This document shows, piece by piece, positions 8,847 to 16,502 of a DNA stretch of 64,000 nt (position 1 is its first letter; each line of letters opens with the position of its first letter). Both the position numbers and the translations under genes were made by a program. The notes beneath the pieces were generated by a model. That model had not been told where the DNA came from, ran no database searches, and saw nothing but the letters and a program-made list of their open reading frames with translations. Origin of the DNA: DASYPQ01 sp041488095 (GTDB lineage: Bacteria > Planctomycetota > UBA1135 > GCA-002686595); contig JBGPOP010000003.1 in NCBI GenBank assembly GCA_041488095.1, positions 95,898-159,897 on the forward strand. The letters are read 5' to 3'.

Positions 8847-9793
8847 TCGTCTCCTTCGAACGAGACGTCCTCACGGCCCCTCCCGAGGGAGGGTCGGTGG
8901 TCAGCGTCGGCGTCTTCGACGGCGTCCATCTCGGGCATCAGGCGATCCTCGCGGCGAACGTCGCCCACGCGCGCGCGCTGAGCGCGACGCCGACGGTCGT
9001 CACGTTCCGCCATCACCCCAAGGGGGTCCTGCTCGGACGTGCGCCCCGCACGTTGACGAACCTGGAGCACCGGTTGGAGCTGTTCCGTCGAGCGGGGATC
9101 GCCCACACCGTCGCGCTGACCTTCGACGAGGACTTGCGGCGTGTCCCGGCCCAGGATTTCGCGCGCTCGTTCCTGGCCGGCAAGCTCGGGGCGCGGCGCT
9201 TCGTCCTGGGCTTCGACAGCAAGTTCGGGCACGACCGCGAGGGCACGCCCGATCGCCTGAGCGCGATGGGGTTCGACGTCGTGGTCGTGCCGAAGGTCCT
9301 CGTCGCCGACCGTCCCGTCTCGAGCACGGCGATCCGCGAAGCCGTCGAGCTCGGCGACCTCGACGGCGCGGCGCGGATGTTCGGCAGGCCGGTGGCGGTT
9401 TACGGCGATGTGGTCGCGGGGGATGGACGCGGACAGGAGATCGGTTTCCCCACCGCGAACCTGGACCTGCACCACGAGCTGCACCCGCCTCCGGGCGTCT
9501 ACGCCTGCCGGGCCCGGATCGTCCGCGGTCGAAGCGGAGAGGGGGGGTCGCGGCGTCACCAGGCGGTCGCAAACGTGGGCTTCCGGCCGACGTTCACCGA
9601 TGTCGGCCGTCCGGTTCCGGAAGCGCCTCTCGTCGAAGTTCACCTGCTCGACTTCGCGGGCGACCTCTACGGCCAGCACCTCGAGCTCGAGTTCCTCACG
9701 TTTCTGCGCGAGGAGCGCCGCTTCTCGGACCTCGCGTCTCTGAAGAGCGCGATCCGGATCGACGTCGAGCGGGCGCGAGCGCTCGCACGTTGA
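8843..9793 (+). CDS. ribF: bifunctional riboflavin kinase / FAD synthetase
   Basis: Phosphorylates riboflavin to FMN and adenylates FMN to FAD. The 316-residue protein has the N-terminal nucleotidyltransferase domain with SVGVFDGVHLGHQ and VVTFRHHPK, then RPVSSTAIREAV, and the C-terminal flavokinase domain with GDGRGQEIGFPTANL and the closing strand LEFLTFLREERRFSD. Length is typical. The start is a TTG overlapping the def stop (TTGA), giving MIVSFERDVL; no better ATG or GTG lies before the first domain. The stop codon sits inside the -35 element of the tRNA-Phe promoter. Confidence 0.95.
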   Translation: MIVSFERDVLTAPPEGGSVVSVGVFDGVHLGHQAILAANVAHARALSATPTVVTFRHHPKGVLLGRAPRTLTNLEHRLELFRRAGIAHTVALTFDEDLRRVPAQDFARSFLAGKLGARRFVLGFDSKFGHDREGTPDRLSAMGFDVVVVPKVLVADRPVSSTAIREAVELGDLDGAARMFGRPVAVYGDVVAGDGRGQEIGFPTANLDLHHELHPPPGVYACRARIVRGRSGEGGSRRHQAVANVGFRPTFTDVGRPVPEAPLVEVHLLDFAGDLYGQHLELEFLTFLREERRFSDLASLKSAIRIDVERARALAR

Positions 9794-9818
9794 CGCTCGG
9801 CGCCGCCGCAGCCATAAT
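9790..9818 (+). promoter_or_regulatory. promoter of tRNA-Phe
   Basis: TTGACG (9790-9795), 17 bases, then CATAAT (9813-9818): five of six matches to each consensus at ideal spacing. The predicted transcription start, near 9825, is about 30 bases before the mature tRNA. The -35 box overlaps the ribF stop codon. This is the cleanest promoter in the window and a useful model for the organism's main sigma factor. Confidence 0.65.
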
Positions 9819-9854
9819 CCCCGCCCCTCGCGGTCCACCGCAGGGTCGACCCAC

Positions 9855-9930
9855 GGGCAGGTAGCTCAGCTGGTAGAGCACTTGACTGAAAATCAAGGGG
9901 TCACCGGTTCAACTCCGGTTCTGCCCACCA
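9855..9930 (+). tRNA. tRNA-Phe (GAA)
   Basis: A full 76-base cloverleaf. The acceptor stem GGGCAGG (9855-9861) pairs with TCTGCCC with one G-T pair; the D arm reads TAGCTCAGCTGGTAGAGCA; the anticodon stem CTTGA/TCAAG encloses loop CTGAAAA with anticodon GAA at 9888-9890; the T arm contains GGTTCAACTCC. The discriminator A and CCA (9928-9930) are encoded in the DNA. Confidence 0.97.
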
Positions 9931-9935
9931 AGCCC

Positions 9936-10241
9936 ATGCAAAGCCTTTCGCCGAAGATCATCCGCAGGAGCGATCCGACGCGAGTCGAGATCGAGTGGAG
10001 CGACGGCCGCACGAGCGTCTACACGCCTGCGCTGCTGCGTGGCCTGTGTCCGTGCGCTCAATGCGTGAGCGAGGCCACAGGGAAACGCACGATCGATCCG
10101 GCGCGCGTGCCTGCCGATCTCCAGCAGGCGGATCTTGCGATGGTGGGGAACTACGCGATCACGATGCGGTTCTCGGACGGCCACCACACCGGCATCTTCA
10201 CTTTCGAGTACCTGCGCGCGAACGATCCGCAGGGTGCTTGA
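9936..10241 (+). CDS. DUF971 family protein
   Basis: A 101-residue protein of the DUF971 / gamma-butyrobetaine-hydroxylase-N-like family. Visible hallmarks are IEWSDGRTSVYTPALLRGLCPCAQC near residues 22-47 with a CPCAQC cysteine cluster, then VGNYAITMRFSDGHHTGIFTFEYLR. In other proteins this domain sits before dioxygenase domains or next to Fe-S assembly genes; standing alone its role is unknown, and the cysteines suggest a metal or Fe-S link. The ATG at 9936 is six bases after the tRNA. The frame also runs backwards into the tRNA, which is not coding. arfB follows after four bases. Confidence 0.8.
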   Translation: MQSLSPKIIRRSDPTRVEIEWSDGRTSVYTPALLRGLCPCAQCVSEATGKRTIDPARVPADLQQADLAMVGNYAITMRFSDGHHTGIFTFEYLRANDPQGA

Positions 10242-10245
10242 GGCC

Positions 10246-10677
10246 ATGGGCGGAGGCCGGCCGCTGCGGGTGACTCCGGATCTCCTGCTGCCCGCACAGG
10301 AGATCGAGGTCGACTTCGCACGCTCGGGCGGGCCCGGCGGGCAGAACGTCAACAAGGTGGAGACCAAGGCGCTCCTGCGCTTCTCGATCGAGCGCTCCCG
10401 TACCCTGAGCGAGGTCCAGAAGGCCCGCCTCAGGACTGCGTTGGCCGCGAGGATCACCGCGTCCGGGGACATCCTGATCCGCGCGGACCGCCACCGGAAC
10501 CGGGCCCGAAACGTCGAGGATGCGCGTGCGCGGCTCTCGAACCTGCTCGCGAGGGGCCTGTCACGGCCCAAGGTGCGCAGGCCCTCGCATCCGTCGCGAG
10601 GCTCCGTCGAGCGCCGATTGGAGTCCAAGCGCCGGCGATCGGGAGTCAAGCGCGGGAGGCGGGAGGAGGAGGCGTGA
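10246..10677 (+). CDS. arfB: peptide-chain-release-factor-like rescue hydrolase ArfB (YaeJ)
   Basis: Releases peptides from ribosomes stalled on broken mRNA. The 143-residue protein carries the release-factor core with the catalytic GGQ at 31-33 (SGGPGGQNVNKVETK) and a strongly basic C-terminal tail (KVRRPSHPSRGSVERR, then KRRRSGVKRGRR), which in ArfB/ICT1 enters the empty mRNA channel. It lacks the codon-recognition domain of RF1/RF2, as expected for this family. It is preceded closely by DUF971 and overlaps the next gene by GTGA. Confidence 0.9.
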   Translation: MGGGRPLRVTPDLLLPAQEIEVDFARSGGPGGQNVNKVETKALLRFSIERSRTLSEVQKARLRTALAARITASGDILIRADRHRNRARNVEDARARLSNLLARGLSRPKVRRPSHPSRGSVERRLESKRRRSGVKRGRREEEA

Positions 10678-11141
10678 AGCCGGAGCTGGACGTGGCGATC
10701 GGCGCGATCGAGGCCTTCGCGGTCAAGGGCGGCCGCCCGACGCGGTACGATGCGCGCCCGATCCTGCTGATGATCGGGGAGAGCCTCCGCGTGGGACGGG
10801 CCGAGGATGTGCGGGGATCCCCCGAGCGGCTGCAGGCTCTACCCGAGGCCTTGCGACAGACCTGGGTGGTGGCAGTCCAGGACGAGCTCGCGATGGCTTG
10901 CACAGAGCACGTCCGGTCGGTCGATCCGCGCTACCTCGACCATCCCCACTACGACTTCGCCTACACGGTCTCCGCACGTCGCGAGCTGGAGGCCCGGCTG
11001 CGGGCGGCCGAGCACCTCGGGGTCCTTCCCGACGAGGCCCTCCTCGGTGGAGTGCGCCGAGCCGACGCGCTCTTGGAGGGTCGCCTGGGTTCGCGTGAGC
11101 GAGGTGGCCAGGAAATGCGCGAGCGGGCTGACCGTTCATAG
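10674..11141 (+). CDS. hypothetical protein, 155 aa
   Basis: The GTG start overlaps the arfB stop (GTGA), and a purine-rich GGGAGGAGGAG just before it is a good ribosome site. The protein starts MKPELDVAIGAIEAF and is soluble, mostly helical in look, with many charged residues; it contains VVAVQDELAMACTEH and YLDHPHYDFAYTVSARRELEARL. The last 20 residues are very polar. No family or catalytic motif is recognised. Position suggests co-expression with arfB, so a link to translation or tRNA quality control is possible but not shown. Confidence 0.7.
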   Translation: MKPELDVAIGAIEAFAVKGGRPTRYDARPILLMIGESLRVGRAEDVRGSPERLQALPEALRQTWVVAVQDELAMACTEHVRSVDPRYLDHPHYDFAYTVSARRELEARLRAAEHLGVLPDEALLGGVRRADALLEGRLGSRERGGQEMRERADRS

Positions 11142-11563
11142 GAATCTTCATTATGTTGACGCCTCGCCGCATCCGCCTTGTTCAGACCGGATGAGCACGC
11201 AACGACGCCATGCAGGCGGGGCACATCCAGGAATTTGCAGTTCATGGGCTGGTCCAGTCCTCCGCCTGGGGTCTGCTAGGGGCCTTCGTGGCCCGGCCAG
11301 CCCCTGAAGGACTCTGGGGGGGACGACTCAAACGACCGAAAAGCAAGGACTTAGCCCCCCCCTCCAGCTTTCCATGGATTGCAGGGCGCGGGCCGGACGG
11401 CCGTCGCCGATCCAACCCGGGGGGTGTCGGCGTAGCAAAAAAAAAGCACCCGACCCTTTTCCCAGCGCCGGATAGCGGGCAACATCTGCGCGCTCCAGAC
11501 CCCCATCCGGTCTCCCGCACAGCATCTGTCTCTCTCACAGGTTCCATTAGGAGTCCATTTCCC
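11142..11563 (+). other. 422-base intergenic leader of the porin gene
   Basis: No convincing gene lies here. A loose promoter candidate, CTGACC near 11129 with TATGTT about 18 bases downstream, could start a long leader. The stretch holds G7 (11316-11322), C8 (11355-11362) and A9 (11437-11445) tracts; the G and C tracts can pair across a loop of about 32 bases. An AGGGGC/GCCCCT pair near 11278-11306 can form a second hairpin. The end carries a good ribosome site, TAGGAG, ten bases before the porin ATG. Open frames that cross this region run on from real genes and look non-coding. Confidence 0.45.
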
Positions 11564-12694
11564 ATGAGAAAGCTCGTCTACAGCGCCGTGGCGCTGACAC
11601 TCGTCAGTGTTCCGGGCTTCGCATCCGAGAACGAGTGGTCGAGCCTGGACCAGGAGATCAACAACCTCTCCTCCAGCCTCTCCGCTCAGAACGCCCCCGG
11701 CCCCAAGGTCAGCGGCTACATCCGCACCAGCTTCCGCTACTCGACCGACGAGGAGGCGCTGTTCGGTGGCTCGGGCAACACGGAGAAGGAAAGCGGCTTC
11801 AAGCTCGACAAGATCCGCATCGAAATCACCGGCGACGCCGGTCTGGACTACTCCTACAAGGTGTCGTTCGACCTGGCCGGTGGCAGCGCCACGCTCAAGG
11901 ACGCCTACGTCACCTGGAAGATGGCGGAGAACGTCAAGGGCACGATGGGCCAATTCACGAAGCCCGTCCTGCGCTCCGCGCTGATCTCGGACAAGAACCT
12001 GCTCTTCACGGAGCGCACGGCGTTGGGCGCGTTCTTCCGACCGCGCGACACGGGCCTGATGTTCAGCGGCACCTTCGACACGATCGAGTGGTCGATCGCC
12101 GGCCAGAACGGCCTTGACGGCAAGCAAGACAAGTACAACTACAGCGCGCGCCTGGCTGCCAACCTGATGGGCAGCGGCGTGGGCAAGGTCGAAGGCGCCT
12201 ACGGCGCGGGCCAAGAGACCAACCTCACGGCCGGCCTCGCCTGGGCCGACGACAAAGCCCTGGACGAGGGACGGGTGATCGCGGTCGACGCCGCGCTGAC
12301 CTCCGGTCCGTTCTCGATCGCGGGTGAGTACGTCAAGTTCCAGAAGGGCACCACCGTGAGCGGGGTGAACATCTTCGGCAACAAGGATGGCGACGACCTC
12401 CACTTCGGCTCCAGCAACTCCAATGTGAGCGTTAACCCCGCCGATGAGTCCGCGTGGGACATCACCGCTAGCTACATGTTCACAAACGAGTATGAGGGGG
12501 CCATCCGTTACGAGGACGCGAAGGACGGCTTCAACGCGTCGCCGAGCGAAGACGTCAAGGCCTGGAGTGCCTGCGTCAATCGCTACGTCCAAGGGCACGA
12601 CATCAAGTGGACGCTCGGGTACCTCAAGACCAAGTCGGACGACAGCGCGCAGGAGCTCGGCGAGTGGACCCTCGGTCTCACCGTCGGCATCTGA
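11564..12694 (+). CDS. phosphate-selective porin O/P-like outer-membrane protein
   Basis: A 376-residue exported protein. The signal peptide MRKLVYSAVALTLVSVPGFA is followed by a short helical region (SLDQEINNLSSSLSAQ) and then a beta-barrel pattern of alternating residues with aromatic girdles: SGYIRTSFRYSTD, KLDKIRIEITGD, YKVSFDLAGG, DAYVTWKM, MGQFTKPVLRS, ending WTLGLTVGI. The order KxRxxxxG, VSFDLA, DAYVxW and GQFKxP is that of the Porin_O_P family. It should form an outer-membrane channel for anions or other solutes. It has its own ribosome site (TAGGAG) and a strong terminator at 12750, so it is probably a single-gene transcript. Confidence 0.85.
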   Translation: MRKLVYSAVALTLVSVPGFASENEWSSLDQEINNLSSSLSAQNAPGPKVSGYIRTSFRYSTDEEALFGGSGNTEKESGFKLDKIRIEITGDAGLDYSYKVSFDLAGGSATLKDAYVTWKMAENVKGTMGQFTKPVLRSALISDKNLLFTERTALGAFFRPRDTGLMFSGTFDTIEWSIAGQNGLDGKQDKYNYSARLAANLMGSGVGKVEGAYGAGQETNLTAGLAWADDKALDEGRVIAVDAALTSGPFSIAGEYVKFQKGTTVSGVNIFGNKDGDDLHFGSSNSNVSVNPADESAWDITASYMFTNEYEGAIRYEDAKDGFNASPSEDVKAWSACVNRYVQGHDIKWTLGYLKTKSDDSAQELGEWTLGLTVGI

Positions 12695-12749
12695 CCGAAA
12701 CCTGAGCTCGTCGCTCGCGCCCGTCGCGAGCAAGGCGTGAGAGAAACAG

Positions 12750-12782
12750 GGCCCCGCGCGCGTCGCGGGGCCTTCTTTTTCC
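12750..12782 (+). terminator. Rho-independent terminator of the porin gene
   Basis: A perfect nine-base-pair stem, GGCCCCGCG (12750-12758) with CGCGGGGCC (12764-12772), a five-base loop, and then TTCTTTTT. It lies 55 bases after the porin stop. Confidence 0.9.
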
Positions 12783-12866
12783 TCCGGACGCCTCCCACTG
12801 CGTTCGGAGCCGCGGTCCTCTGCTATGTTCTGAGGTCGAGCACCCCACCGTGCTCGCACCTCCTGC

Positions 12867-14936
12867 ATGGCTGACCCGAGCGCTCGCCCTTCCAACCGGC
12901 TGAAGGATGAGACCAGTCCCTACCTCCTCCAGCACGCGCACAATCCGGTCGACTGGCATCCCTGGGGTCCCGAGGCGCTCGAGCGGGCCAAGGCCGAGGA
13001 CAAGCCGATCTTCCTCTCGATCGGCTATTCAGCCTGCCACTGGTGCCACGTCATGGAGCGCGAGAGCTTCGAGAGCGAGGCGATCGCACGGCTCATGAAC
13101 GAGCACTTCGTCAACGTCAAGGTCGATCGCGAGGAACGCCCGGACCTCGATGAGATCTACATGAAGGCCGTCCAGTCGATGACCGGATCGGGGGGCTGGC
13201 CGATGAGCGTGTTCCTGACCCCCGATCTCGAGCCGTTCTACGGCGGGACTTACTTCCCACCGCGTGGCGCGCACGGGCGCCCGGGCTTCGCGGAGGTCCT
13301 GACGGTGCTCGCTCGCACCTGGAAGGAGGACCGCGACAACATCGCTCGGCACGGCCGGCGCATGGCCGAGCGCATCGCCGAGGAGGGCCGCTGGGGCACG
13401 TCGGCCGAGCTCGACCCCAAGATCCTGGACTTGTCGTTCGCGGCCCTGCAACAAAGCTTCGACCCCGAGTGGGGCGGTTTCGGCGGCGCGCCGAAGTTCC
13501 CGCACGCGCTCGACCTGCGGATCCTCCTGCGGCATTTCGTGCGCACCCGGAACCCCGCTGCCCTGCGGATGGCGACGACCACGCTCGACCGCATGGCGGA
13601 GGGAGGGATCCGAGACCATCTCGGCGGCGGTTTCCACCGCTACAGCACCGATGAGAGATGGCTCATCCCGCACTTCGAGAAAATGCTCTACGACACCGCC
13701 CTGCTCATTCCCGCCTATCTCGAGGCATACCTCGCGACCCGCGACGAGCGCTATGCGCACATCGCGCGCGAGTGCTGCGCATGGGCCCTGCGCGAGATGG
13801 CCACGTCGAAGGGAGGATTCGCCAGCAGCCAGGATGCCGACAGCGAGGGCGAGGAAGGGAGGTTCTTCGTGTGGACGCCCGAGGAACTTGCCGCTGTGCT
13901 CGGGGCGAAGCGCGGGGCCTGGGCCGCGGCCTGGTTCGGCGTGACCGACGAGGGGAATTTCGAGCACGGCCGAAGCGCGCTGTGGCGACACGAGCCGCCC
14001 GAGGTGGTCGCCGTGCGTCTGCGCTGCGAACAGGCCGAGCTCGAGCGTTCCATGGAAGAGGTGCGCAGGGATCTCTGGGAGGCGCGCGAGAAACGCGTCC
14101 ATCCCGTCACCGACGACAAGGTCCTGGTCTCGTGGAACGGCTTGATGATTTCCGCGCTGGCGCAGGCCTTCCAAGTCCTCGGCGAGCCGCGATTCCTCGA
14201 GGCCGCGCGGGAGGCGGCGGGCTTCGCCCTGGGCCCGATGCGCCAGGAGAACGGCCGGATCTTCGCGACCGCCCGCGGCGGAAGAGCGCACCTCGAGGCC
14301 TACCTCGACGACTACGCCTTCCTGATCCAGGGGCTGATCGACCTCTACGAGTCCGACTTCGACGAGGGTTGGTTGCGCGAGGCTCTGGCCCTCGAAAAGA
14401 TCGTCACCGAACAGTTCGAGGACGCCGAGAGGGGCGGCTGGTTCACGACCGGCCGGGACCACGAGGTGCTGATCGCCAGGCTCAAGAATCCTCACGACGG
14501 GGCCCTGCCGTCGGGAAACGGCGTGCAGGCATTGAACCTTCTTCGCCTCGCCGAGCTCACCGGCCGCCGGGAACTCGCGGTGCGAGCCGAACGCGCGATC
14601 CGCTCGCTGGGCGCGATGGTCAACCTCTACCCCGCGGCTTTCAGCCAGCTCCTTCTGGCCGTCGACTTTCTGGCGGCCGGCCCGCGCGAGATCGTGGTCG
14701 CGGGCGAGTCTTCGAGACCGGCGGTCCAGGGCATGCTGGAAGAGGTGCGCCGGACCTTCCGCCCGCAGCGGGTGGTCGCCCTGGCGAAGCCGGGGGCCGA
14801 CCCCGGGCTTCTGCCCATCCTCGAAGGCAAGACGCCCGGGCCGGACGGCGCGCGGGCCTACGTGTGCCGCAACTACGCTTGCGGAGCGCCGGCCGACACG
14901 CGCGAGGCCCTGGGCCGGGCGCTCGCCGAGGGATAG
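12867..14936 (+). CDS. YyaL/DUF255 thioredoxin-fold protein (spermatogenesis-associated 20-like)
   Basis: A 689-residue protein of the widespread YyaL / SSP411 family. The N-terminal domain (about 8-165) is a thioredoxin-like DUF255 domain with the CHWCHVM redox-type motif near residue 57 and the family signature NRLKDETSPYLLQHAHNPVDW at the start. The rest is an alpha/alpha barrel like N-acylglucosamine 2-epimerases, with GGGFHRYSTDERWLIPHFEKM and YLDDYAFLIQGLIDLYE. The biological substrate is unknown in bacteria. There is no signal peptide, so it is cytoplasmic. The ATG at 12867 gives the normal N-terminus. Confidence 0.92.
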   Translation: MADPSARPSNRLKDETSPYLLQHAHNPVDWHPWGPEALERAKAEDKPIFLSIGYSACHWCHVMERESFESEAIARLMNEHFVNVKVDREERPDLDEIYMKAVQSMTGSGGWPMSVFLTPDLEPFYGGTYFPPRGAHGRPGFAEVLTVLARTWKEDRDNIARHGRRMAERIAEEGRWGTSAELDPKILDLSFAALQQSFDPEWGGFGGAPKFPHALDLRILLRHFVRTRNPAALRMATTTLDRMAEGGIRDHLGGGFHRYSTDERWLIPHFEKMLYDTALLIPAYLEAYLATRDERYAHIARECCAWALREMATSKGGFASSQDADSEGEEGRFFVWTPEELAAVLGAKRGAWAAAWFGVTDEGNFEHGRSALWRHEPPEVVAVRLRCEQAELERSMEEVRRDLWEAREKRVHPVTDDKVLVSWNGLMISALAQAFQVLGEPRFLEAAREAAGFALGPMRQENGRIFATARGGRAHLEAYLDDYAFLIQGLIDLYESDFDEGWLREALALEKIVTEQFEDAERGGWFTTGRDHEVLIARLKNPHDGALPSGNGVQALNLLRLAELTGRRELAVRAERAIRSLGAMVNLYPAAFSQLLLAVDFLAAGPREIVVAGESSRPAVQGMLEEVRRTFRPQRVVALAKPGADPGLLPILEGKTPGPDGARAYVCRNYACGAPADTREALGRALAEG

Positions 14937-14939
14937 AAT
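14934..14939 (+). promoter_or_regulatory. possible -10 element for a short transcript
   Basis: TAGAAT matches five of six bases of the -10 consensus and overlaps the stop codon of the YyaL gene. No good -35 is present at 16-18 bases upstream. If used, transcription would begin near 14946 and run to the hairpin at 15124-15156, a transcript of about 210 bases. Confidence 0.25.
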
Positions 14940-15020
14940 TCATGCATCGCCAGCCTGGGTCCAAGGGCCTCCGATCCTGCGCTGGCACTGGCCTTCCTCT
15001 CGCGAGGCCGGCCCGCAGTG

Positions 15021-15030
15021 AAAGGAGGTG
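15021..15030 (+). promoter_or_regulatory. full-length Shine-Dalgarno of the short ORF
   Basis: AAAGGAGGTG is complementary to the whole 3' end of bacterial 16S rRNA (CACCTCCTTT). It is far stronger than the ribosome sites of other genes in the window. Six bases separate it from an ATT codon at 15037 that opens a 20-codon frame; no ATG, GTG or TTG lies at a suitable distance in a long frame. Confidence 0.6.
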
Positions 15031-15036
15031 GTCCCC

Positions 15037-15099
15037 ATTCCTAACCGTTCCAATCCCCACAGTTCCCAGGCGACCCAAGTGATCGAGGCGATCACCTAG
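15037..15099 (+). CDS. short ORF (20 codons) with an apparent ATT start
   Basis: The frame reads (M)PNRSNPHSSQATQVIEAIT then TAG, directly after a full Shine-Dalgarno at the right spacing, and ends 24 bases before a 12-base-pair hairpin. ATT is a rare start, best known from infC, where it makes translation sensitive to IF3. The alternative reading, GTG at 15018 giving an eight-residue peptide, starts before the Shine-Dalgarno and is unlikely. The peptide matches no family known to me. It may be a real micropeptide, a leader, or a ribosome-binding decoy RNA. The call rests on the ribosome site and the compact layout. Confidence 0.4.
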   Translation: MPNRSNPHSSQATQVIEAIT

Positions 15100-15123
15100 T
15101 CCTCGAGGAAAGTGGGATCGATG

Positions 15124-15156
15124 AAGCGGCCGGGGAGAGACTGCCCCCGGCCGCTT
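15124..15156. terminator. strong hairpin between convergent transcripts
   Basis: AAGCGGCCGGGG (15124-15135) pairs perfectly with CCCCGGCCGCTT (15145-15156), a twelve-base-pair stem with a nine-base loop. Neither side has a true T tract (CCCTTCTGGTT follows on the plus strand). It lies between the short plus-strand ORF and the stop of the minus-strand gene at 15167, so it could end transcripts from both sides. Confidence 0.6.
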
Positions 15157-15166
15157 CCCTTCTGGT

Positions 15167-15673
15167 TCAGTGCTCGGGATCGGGCGCTCCCGCCGTCCCG
15201 CCCTCGCGCATGGGCCGGCCCATGACGGCTCGCGGGCCGTAGAGCAGGCGTTCCTCGATTTCGCGATCGAAGCGCGGGTGTCGCGGCTGGCTCGTGAACC
15301 CGCGGTGTTCGGCACGGCATACGTAGCAGACGACGACGTCGGGGACCCAGCGGAAGAGCGCCAGATCGACCAGAGCGGCCGTCGCGAGGCTCACATAGTG
15401 AGTGAACGGAGCGAGCGCTGCCGCCGCGACGACGACCAGGATCCCGGCCGCCGGCGGAAAGCTCTTCCTCGTGTACAGCTCGGGGTGCCCGCAGGCGAGG
15501 CACCCGATGAGCCCGCCCTCCGCGGTGACGCGATCCAGGTGCAGCTTCCTCTCCGCCTGGCACGCCGGACAGCGCAGGTCCCTGGCCAGGTCTGCTCGAG
15601 TATCCGCGCTCACTTCGAGGCCGGGGGCGCCGGGGCACGAACAGCGGAAACCGAGGCGCAGTCCCTTTCTCAC
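15167..15673 (-). CDS. membrane protein with zinc-ribbon-like cysteine pairs
   Basis: A 168-residue protein starting at a GTG that overlaps the upstream stop (GTGA): MRKGLRLGFRCSCPG. Residues about 34-65 hold CPAC and CLAC pairs about 23 residues apart, a likely zinc ribbon (LRCPACQAERKLHLD, then GLIGCLACGHPELY). A hydrophobic region (AAGILVVVAAAALAPF and SLATAALVDLALF) gives two membrane helices, followed by VVCYVCRAEHRGF with a third cysteine pair and a charged tail. The layout resembles small planctomycete membrane proteins with a cytoplasmic zinc finger, but no named family is recognised. It is probably co-transcribed with the membrane gene upstream. Confidence 0.65.
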   Translation of the reverse strand: MRKGLRLGFRCSCPGAPGLEVSADTRADLARDLRCPACQAERKLHLDRVTAEGGLIGCLACGHPELYTRKSFPPAAGILVVVAAAALAPFTHYVSLATAALVDLALFRWVPDVVVCYVCRAEHRGFTSQPRHPRFDREIEERLLYGPRAVMGRPMREGGTAGAPDPEH

Positions 15674-16455
15674 AGCGGTATTCCGTACGAGCCTTGCAGG
15701 GACACGGACACCGCGGTCCCGATCAGGACGAGGATCGTCGAAGCATAGAGGATCCCCGTCGCCGAACGCGTGTTCCTGAACTGGAGCGATCCGGCGGTCA
15801 TCCAGGCGAAGACGAGCGGCAGGACGAGACCGACTGCCAGCCGAGTGCCGAGGTAGAACAGGCCCCAGGCTCCGAAGAGGGGCCTCTCGGCGCCGCCGAG
15901 CCTGCTGGCGAACGCGGCGCAGGTGTACCCGAGGAGCGCGAGACAGACCACGATCGAGACGGCCGTGACGCGGTTCAGCCGCCGGAGGTGTCCCACATCG
16001 AGCGTGGGGATCGTCAGGTACCAGTGACCGAGAACCATGGCGAGAGAAACGCTCCCGGCAACGGCGCCCGTCGCCATGGCCGTGAGGCTGCCGAGGAAGA
16101 CTTCGCCAGCTCCCTCGAGCGTCGCGGCGCGCGCCACGGTCGCGACGAGCGCGATCGCCGTGAAGAGGAGAGCCCAGCCGAGCGCGGCCGCCCAGCGCCA
16201 TCCCTTGAGCGGGCCCGAGACGAACGGGTAGGCGAGCACCGCGAGTCCCGCAGCGAGCACGGCGGGATCCTTCGCCGTCGCTCCCCCCCACCCGAGGGAC
16301 GCCGCCGCAGCGACGAGGACGGGCAGGAACGCGCACGTCCCCATGATGCGGTAGAAGAGCGTGCCGACCGGCGCCCTGGGCACGAAGGCCAGGGCCAGCA
16401 AGACGCCGAAGCCGAGCTCGAGGCAGAACTGCGTGCCCAAAGCGCTCCAGCCCAT
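15670..16455 (-). CDS. polytopic membrane protein, unknown
   Basis: A 261-residue protein with about seven to eight hydrophobic helices (for example LGFGVLLALAFVP, AVLAAGLAVLAYPFV, ALLFTAIALVATVA, VSIVVCLALLGYTCAAF). A conserved-looking loop reads LGHWYLTIPTLDVGHLRRLNR, with two His that could bind a metal or haem, and the end has LQFRNTRSATGILYASTILVLIGTAV. This resembles uncharacterised membrane proteins of planctomycetes and acidobacteria with a GHWYL motif, from memory only. The gene is divergent from the SDR gene and overlaps the zinc-ribbon gene by four bases. Confidence 0.65.
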   Translation of the reverse strand: MGWSALGTQFCLELGFGVLLALAFVPRAPVGTLFYRIMGTCAFLPVLVAAAASLGWGGATAKDPAVLAAGLAVLAYPFVSGPLKGWRWAAALGWALLFTAIALVATVARAATLEGAGEVFLGSLTAMATGAVAGSVSLAMVLGHWYLTIPTLDVGHLRRLNRVTAVSIVVCLALLGYTCAAFASRLGGAERPLFGAWGLFYLGTRLAVGLVLPLVFAWMTAGSLQFRNTRSATGILYASTILVLIGTAVSVSLQGSYGIPL

Positions 16456-16502
16456 GCAGCCATTCTGTTATGGTCTCGGCCCTCCGGCAATCCGGAGAAC
16501 CC

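Noticed and set aside
11242..11565. Minus-strand 107-codon frame in the porin leader
   Set aside because: Low-complexity sequence across homopolymer runs, no ribosome site, and no recognisable domain.
16470..16502. Upstream ATG of the SDR gene
   Set aside because: The extra 11 residues are outside the Rossmann fold, and the ATG at 16503 gives the normal N-terminus.
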